Positions 60,074 through 64,000 of a DNA stretch of 64,000 nucleotides are shown piece by piece. The notes under the pieces were generated by a model that saw only the letters and a list, made by a program, of their open reading frames with translations, had not been told where the DNA came from and searched no databases. The first letter of the stretch is position 1. Each line of letters opens with the position of its first letter. Origin of the DNA: Butyrivibrio sp. MC2013 (GTDB lineage: Bacteria; Bacillota; Clostridia; Lachnospirales; Lachnospiraceae); the NCBI RefSeq assembly GCF_000424585.1, contig NZ_AUKE01000014.1, positions 1-64,000 of the forward strand, given 5' to 3'. The position numbers and the translations under genes are program-made.

Positions 60074-60310
60074 ATGAGTGATGAGCAGATCATCGAGGCA
60101 CTTAGACAAAGAGGAATGCGTATAACAAAACAGAGAAGGCTGGTAGCACGCATTATCGCGGATAATGACAGAGCAAGCTGCAAGGACATATGCTGCATGG
60201 TGAGAAGTAGAGATGGATCCGTTGGCATTGCTACAGTATATCGCATGATCAAGGATCTGGAGGATCTGGGTATAATAGAGAGAATTGATATGATCAAACT
60301 TAATTACTGA
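60074..60310 (+). CDS. Minimal Fur-family regulator (DNA-binding domain only)
   Basis: 78 residues: RGMRITKQRRLVARIIADN, an SCKDICCMV helix, and VGIATVYRMIKDLEDLGIIER, the recognition helix of Fur-type winged helix domains. A normal Fur has about 140 residues and a C-terminal metal-binding dimerisation domain with His/Cys ligands; all of that is missing, and no remnant follows in any frame. GGGAGG supports ATG 60074. Short Fur-like proteins of this kind may be native in Lachnospiraceae, so this is not necessarily truncated. The palindrome at 59927 is a candidate self-operator. Confidence 0.85.
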   Translation: MSDEQIIEALRQRGMRITKQRRLVARIIADNDRASCKDICCMVRSRDGSVGIATVYRMIKDLEDLGIIERIDMIKLNY

Positions 60311-60409
60311 TAGGTCCATATTCGATCTTGTGAAAGCATGGATCGATAAAATATGACAATTAGTCATATTTTGCACATTATAACTGCATATATCGGATAT
60401 TAGAAATGA

Positions 60410-60468
60410 CTCCCTGTCTGTAAGATTATTTATGGAAACCATTATCTTACGGGCCGGGAGCTTTTTGT
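60410..60468 (+). terminator. Intrinsic terminator upstream of the FAD oxidoreductase
   Basis: CTCCC/GGGAG and GTAAGAT/ATCTTAC stems (60410-60460) followed by CTTTTTG. It ends the Fur-like transcript. Confidence 0.85.
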
Positions 60469-60560
60469 TTGTTTTGGGCTGACCCTCCATCCCTTGCGGA
60501 AATGCCCGCTCCCGGTCTTGCGTGCTGATTTTGAGACGAGGAGAAAGGAAGTGGAGTAAG

Positions 60561-61856
60561 GTGAAATATGATGTACTTGTGGCAGGTGGCGGCCCTGCAG
60601 GTGTAGCAGCAGCTATAGCCAGTGCCAGGGAAGGGGCAAGGACACTGCTCATTGAAAAGGAAGCCTGTCTGGGCGGCATGGGTACTGTGGGAGGTGTTCC
60701 TGCATACGGGCCATTCTATGATGAGGACATTGAGCTGATAGGAGGCATAGGTCAGGAACTCCTTCATAAGCTCATGGAGGATGACCTTATCCCGGAAAAG
60801 GCCAGGAACACCAGGTGGTATGCCATTGATTCCGAGAGACTAAAAAGACTCCTGGATGAAATGGTGGCAGATAACGGTGTCGATATCCTCCTGCATACAT
60901 ATCTGACAGGAGTGACTGGGGAAGATGGCCATCTGCTGTCTGTAGAGTGTGTTAATAAATCAGGTAAATTCAATATAGAGGCGGATATATTTATTGACTG
61001 CACGGGAGACGGAGACCTGGCTGTTATGGCAGGGGCAGGATATGAATACGGTGATGAAGAGGGCAGAGTACAGGCGGGCACGCTATGCTTTAAGATAGCA
61101 GGCTTTGATACTGATGCTTTCCTGAAATATGCACAGGAGAGCGGAGAAGATGGGAACCTTAGCCTGGCAGTGGCCAGGGCCAAAAAGGATGGTGCTTTTG
61201 TCCCTAATGAAATGAGCGTCTGCGGCATTGGTATATATGCGGACGGGGTAGCCAGCTTTAATTTTGGCCATGTATATAATATCAGGCCTCTGGATAGCGA
61301 CGGACTGACAAGGGCTGAGATGGAAGCAAGGGCTGCGCTCCCAAGGCTTATGGAATTTATCCGAAGATATGTGCCCGGAGCTGAAAATGCAGTACTTGCA
61401 GCCTCCGGCCCCTGTATAGGTATCAGGGAGAGCAGGAGAATAGTAGGAAGGGACAGGGTGACTCGGGCCGATTATGATAAAAGAGCCAAACATGCTGACG
61501 GTATAGCAGCCTACAACTATCCCATAGATCTCCATCCTCCTGTTCCTGCTTTGTGGGATGAGGATAAGAATAAGAGTCTCTATGTCACATCAAGATATAA
61601 ACACGGCGAGTCCTATGATATACCCTACGGTTGTCTTCTTCCCGCAGGGCTGTCCAACGTTATGGTTGCAGGCAGGTGTATCAGCAGTGACAGAGCCATG
61701 AATGCTTCTGTCAGGTTGATGCCTATATGCTTTGGTACGGGCCAGGCAGCGGGAACGGCAGCTGCCCTGTGCACAGCGGAGGGCATAAAGCCCTGGGATC
61801 TGGATACGGACAGATTAAGGGATATGCTCATTGCCAATAAATGTATCATTGGCTGA
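60561..61856 (+). CDS. FAD-dependent oxidoreductase
   Basis: 431 residues. N-terminal FAD fold VLVAGGGPAGVAAAIASARE with the acidic adenosine-binding Glu in LLIEKEACLGG. A middle ADIFIDCTGDGDLAVMAGA and a C-terminal NVMVAGRCISSDRAMNASVRLMPICFGTGQAAG complete the PF12831-type pattern. Relatives act on sugars or other glycan-derived alcohols and frequently lie in carbohydrate clusters; the substrate here is unknown. GTG 60561, four bases after GGAG, fits the conserved KYDVLVAGGG start; earlier codons at 60522 lack support. It precedes the third sugar-binding lipoprotein gene. Confidence 0.85.
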   Translation: MKYDVLVAGGGPAGVAAAIASAREGARTLLIEKEACLGGMGTVGGVPAYGPFYDEDIELIGGIGQELLHKLMEDDLIPEKARNTRWYAIDSERLKRLLDEMVADNGVDILLHTYLTGVTGEDGHLLSVECVNKSGKFNIEADIFIDCTGDGDLAVMAGAGYEYGDEEGRVQAGTLCFKIAGFDTDAFLKYAQESGEDGNLSLAVARAKKDGAFVPNEMSVCGIGIYADGVASFNFGHVYNIRPLDSDGLTRAEMEARAALPRLMEFIRRYVPGAENAVLAASGPCIGIRESRRIVGRDRVTRADYDKRAKHADGIAAYNYPIDLHPPVPALWDEDKNKSLYVTSRYKHGESYDIPYGCLLPAGLSNVMVAGRCISSDRAMNASVRLMPICFGTGQAAGTAAALCTAEGIKPWDLDTDRLRDMLIANKCIIG

Positions 61857-62015
61857 GGTGATGATATATGATGAAATAAGAGCAATGATTTGATCGTATA
61901 TATTCTTACGTCAAAAACTGAACATTACAGCGTCATTTGATGAATTTACCCCCGAGGATCATTTCAATACAATGAACTCATCAAACAACAACCGCTGTAT
62001 ATGGGAGGGCAGTAA

Positions 62016-63482
62016 ATGAGAAGAAAAAAATTAACAGCACTGATAATGACTGGCACAATGCTGATGGGCCTGCTGACAGGATGTGGTCAGGACAGTAGCG
62101 AGGCTCAGACAGGAACTGAGATCAAGGCTGAGGAAACAGCCAAGGCTCAGGAAGAAAAAACTGCAACTAAGGACGAGGTCAAAGAAGAGGCAAAAGAAGA
62201 GTCAACGGGAGAAAAGACCACTATCACAGTCTGGACCAAGGATCGTCACGATGCGGAGTACATGCAAAGCAAGGTTGATGAGTACAATGCCACTAACACT
62301 GACAATATCGAGGTAGTATATGAGATCTACTCAGATAACTATCCTCAGGCGGTAGATATGGTATTTCAGAACGGTGATGCTCCGGATATCTTTGTATTCC
62401 AGGAGCAGATGTTCAGAAATTATGTCAATGCCGGCAAGTATGCGGATATCACTCCTTTTATGGATGATGAGTTCAAAGAGACCTTTGGCTGTAATCTTAT
62501 TGATGATTACAATGTGATCGATGGTAAATGTTATTTTGTTCCTACGGCTGCTACGGTCTGCAGACTCTTCTACAACAAAGATATCTTTAAGAGAGTGGGC
62601 ATTGATAAGGCGCCTGAGACTCTGGATGAGATGGTAGAAGATGCAAGGCTGATCACATCACAGCTCTCCGGAGAAGGAATCTATGGTTTTGCGGCTAATA
62701 TGAAGGGTGCTCAGTCAGCACTGTCCAGATCACTTATGAAGCAAGGCGAAAGAGAACTGGGTATCAAGTTTGGATATGACTTTGGGACAGGAAGGTATGA
62801 TTTTACAGGATATGAGAATCTGGTAAGCGCCTGGAGGACACTTATGTCTCCTGAATGCGCATTCCCCGGATGTGAGTCACTGGATATCGATCCCTTAAGG
62901 ACTCAGTTTGCAGATGGCAAGATCGGTATGTATATCTCCTTTACCCATGCAGAGCCCGGTGTATATGCCAATCAGTTCCCCATGGAAGAGGAATGGGGCT
63001 GCGCACAGCTTCCTGTAACAGACGGCAAGGTTGTAGGCGCAGAGCACTATCAGCCTATGAACGGCTATCTCTTTAATGCAGAGAGCACTCATCTGGAAGA
63101 GGCCTGGAAGGTATACCGTGCTATATTCACCAATGTGGATGTACTTAGGGGATATTATGAAGGCGGCTTTGGCATATCAACAGTACCTGCAGTCATAGAG
63201 GGTGCTCAGCCTGCCCAGTACTATCTGGACAATCCCGACCTTCTCATCTGTGACACCGATGCAGTATATCCTTCCACACCTCAGGAAGCCAATGTGGACG
63301 CTGTGATCGTAGAAGGCATGAACATGTATGACAGCATGGCAGAACTGATTTGGGGAAATGGCGACATCGCGGCAGGTCTTCAGGATCTGACAGACAGATA
63401 TAATACAGCCCTTGATGCAGGTATTGCAGAAGGCATTGGCAGCGAGATCAGGATTGACGGATTCGATCCTATGAATCCTTGA
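62016..63482 (+). CDS. ABC solute-binding lipoprotein, third importer
   Basis: 488 residues. Lipobox LLTGC (Cys23), a Lys/Glu-rich linker to about residue 65, then a family 1 sugar-binding fold starting TTITVWTKDRHDAEY, with CRLFYNKDIFKRVGIDKAPETLDEM and GYLFNAESTHLEEAWKVYRAI. It begins a third ABC locus with the permease at 63581. GGGAGGG precedes ATG 62016. The next gene is separated by a terminator, so binding protein is made in excess. Confidence 0.92.
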   Translation: MRRKKLTALIMTGTMLMGLLTGCGQDSSEAQTGTEIKAEETAKAQEEKTATKDEVKEEAKEESTGEKTTITVWTKDRHDAEYMQSKVDEYNATNTDNIEVVYEIYSDNYPQAVDMVFQNGDAPDIFVFQEQMFRNYVNAGKYADITPFMDDEFKETFGCNLIDDYNVIDGKCYFVPTAATVCRLFYNKDIFKRVGIDKAPETLDEMVEDARLITSQLSGEGIYGFAANMKGAQSALSRSLMKQGERELGIKFGYDFGTGRYDFTGYENLVSAWRTLMSPECAFPGCESLDIDPLRTQFADGKIGMYISFTHAEPGVYANQFPMEEEWGCAQLPVTDGKVVGAEHYQPMNGYLFNAESTHLEEAWKVYRAIFTNVDVLRGYYEGGFGISTVPAVIEGAQPAQYYLDNPDLLICDTDAVYPSTPQEANVDAVIVEGMNMYDSMAELIWGNGDIAAGLQDLTDRYNTALDAGIAEGIGSEIRIDGFDPMNP

Positions 63483-63494
63483 TGACAAGTATAT

Positions 63495-63558
63495 AAGGCC
63501 AATATTCAGGGGGATGCCGCAGCAAAATCCCGGTATCTCCCTTTTAATGGCCTTTTTT
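63495..63558 (+). terminator. Terminator/attenuator between binding protein and permease
   Basis: AAGGCCA (63495-63501) pairs with TGGCCTT (63548-63554), then T residues; inner GGGGGAT/ATCTCCC-type pairing. Some read-through must occur for the permease to be made. Confidence 0.8.
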
Positions 63559-63580
63559 AACAAGGGAAAGGACAAAGCAA

Positions 63581-64000
63581 ATGCATCAGAGCAATATAAT
63601 ATCTGCTTCGAAGAGAAAAAGGATCATCCTGGATAATCTTCGTTCATACAGTATGCTCCTGCCTAATCTCATCCTCTTCTTGGCTTTCTCGGTATATCCT
63701 GTCATATGGACTCTCAGGTTTGTATTTTACAGGTATGGCGGCTACGGAGCTTCTGTTCCGAAGTTTGTAGGCTTTGATAATCTGATCCGTGTATTTGGGG
63801 ATCAGATATACTGGAAAGCGGTGAGAAATACCTTTGTATATGCGGGAGCCAAGATACTATTTATCATACCTGCAGCTTTTTTTCTTGCACTATTACTTAA
63901 CAGGAAAAGAAAGGGCAACGGTCAGCTCCAGAGCATCATCTTCATGCCTACCATCATGAGCTCTGCTGTTATGGGACTGGTCTTCTATCTGCTCTTTAAT
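63581..64000 (+). CDS. ABC sugar permease (partial at window end)
   Basis: First 140 codons of a MalF/UgpA-type permease: basic N-terminus, helix SMLLPNLILFLAFSVYPVIW, a periplasmic loop, then NTFVYAGAKILFIIPAAFFLALLLN. It runs off the window end before the EAA loop. GGAAAGGA lies upstream of ATG 63581. It forms an importer with the 62016 lipoprotein. Confidence 0.9.
   Translation, partial: MHQSNIISASKRKRIILDNLRSYSMLLPNLILFLAFSVYPVIWTLRFVFYRYGGYGASVPKFVGFDNLIRVFGDQIYWKAVRNTFVYAGAKILFIIPAAFFLALLLNRKRKGNGQLQSIIFMPTIMSSAVMGLVFYLLFN

Noticed and set aside
1-64000. tRNA or rRNA genes
   Set aside because: No cloverleaf with a TTCGANTC-type T arm or rRNA core sequence was seen by eye; a tRNAscan run would settle this.

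Overview
The window looks like chromosome from a Lachnospiraceae bacterium, in the Butyrivibrio / Pseudobutyrivibrio neighbourhood (Gram-positive, anaerobic, carbohydrate-degrading). Pointers are strong GGAGG-type ribosome sites, many lipoproteins with long acidic linkers, a Trp T-box ahead of a complete trp operon, ABC sugar importers without their own ATPase, a class B sortase with a cognate surface protein, and a DUF6033-type protein. I recognise no tRNA, rRNA, CRISPR array or prophage. The genus is an inference.

Layout. 1-600: 5' end of a leftward DDE transposase, then a tiny self-contained transcription unit with a 21-codon ORF. 0.6-4 kb: a GNAT-RsgA fusion GTPase, an acyltransferase-3 membrane protein and a LUD-domain protein. 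4-6.8 kb (leftward): GH88 unsaturated glucuronyl hydrolase, RpiB/LacAB-type isomerase and SDR dehydrogenase, a compact unsaturated-uronate pathway behind a LacI-type palindrome. 7-11.2 kb: an ADP-ribosylglycohydrolase, an ORF-less IS200/IS605-like structured element, a GH18 lipoprotein, and an AlkD-like / SRAP repair pair. 11.4-18.6 kb: two beta-helix lipoproteins separated by a duplicated 109-bp hairpin repeat, a SulP anion transporter and an AEC transporter. 18.7-23.9 kb: a 1291-residue GH76 protein with five CBM6-like modules, and a membrane GGDEF protein carrying a dispersed repeat inside its coding sequence. 24-31 kb: Trp T-box and trpE-G-D-C-(F-B fusion)-A. 31-41 kb: a radical-SAM/NUDIX fusion, a VPKTG surface protein with sortase B, an acidic lipoprotein, a TnpB element with both ends, a small EF-Tu-barrel-like protein and another acidic lipoprotein. 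40-57.4 kb: an AraC regulator divergent from a beta-glucan locus (long solute-binding protein, four permeases in two pairs, NHL protein, Yip1-like membrane protein, DUF5696 protein, GH16, a second binding protein, GH3). 57.6-64 kb: a DUF6033 / coiled-coil pair, a 55-bp tandem repeat ending in a truncated flavodoxin, a minimal Fur-like regulator, an FAD oxidoreductase, and a third binding protein with the start of its permease.

How it fits together. Three extracellular glycan programmes are visible: beta-1,3-type glucan (GH16 outside, two importers, cytosolic GH3), alpha-mannan (GH76 with CBMs) and chitin-like glycan (GH18). A fourth, intracellular route takes unsaturated uronates from depolymerised glycosaminoglycan or pectin-type chains.

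The most unusual material is a set of at least four unrelated small structured repeat families: a 55-bp double-hairpin repeat, a 109-bp hairpin repeat with covariation, a CACCGGGGACG REP-like family, and an ORF-less element with hairpin ends. Their positions suggest they shape genes here. One lies in frame inside a GGDEF domain, one array ends a flavodoxin gene, and REP copies overlap the last codons of two genes.
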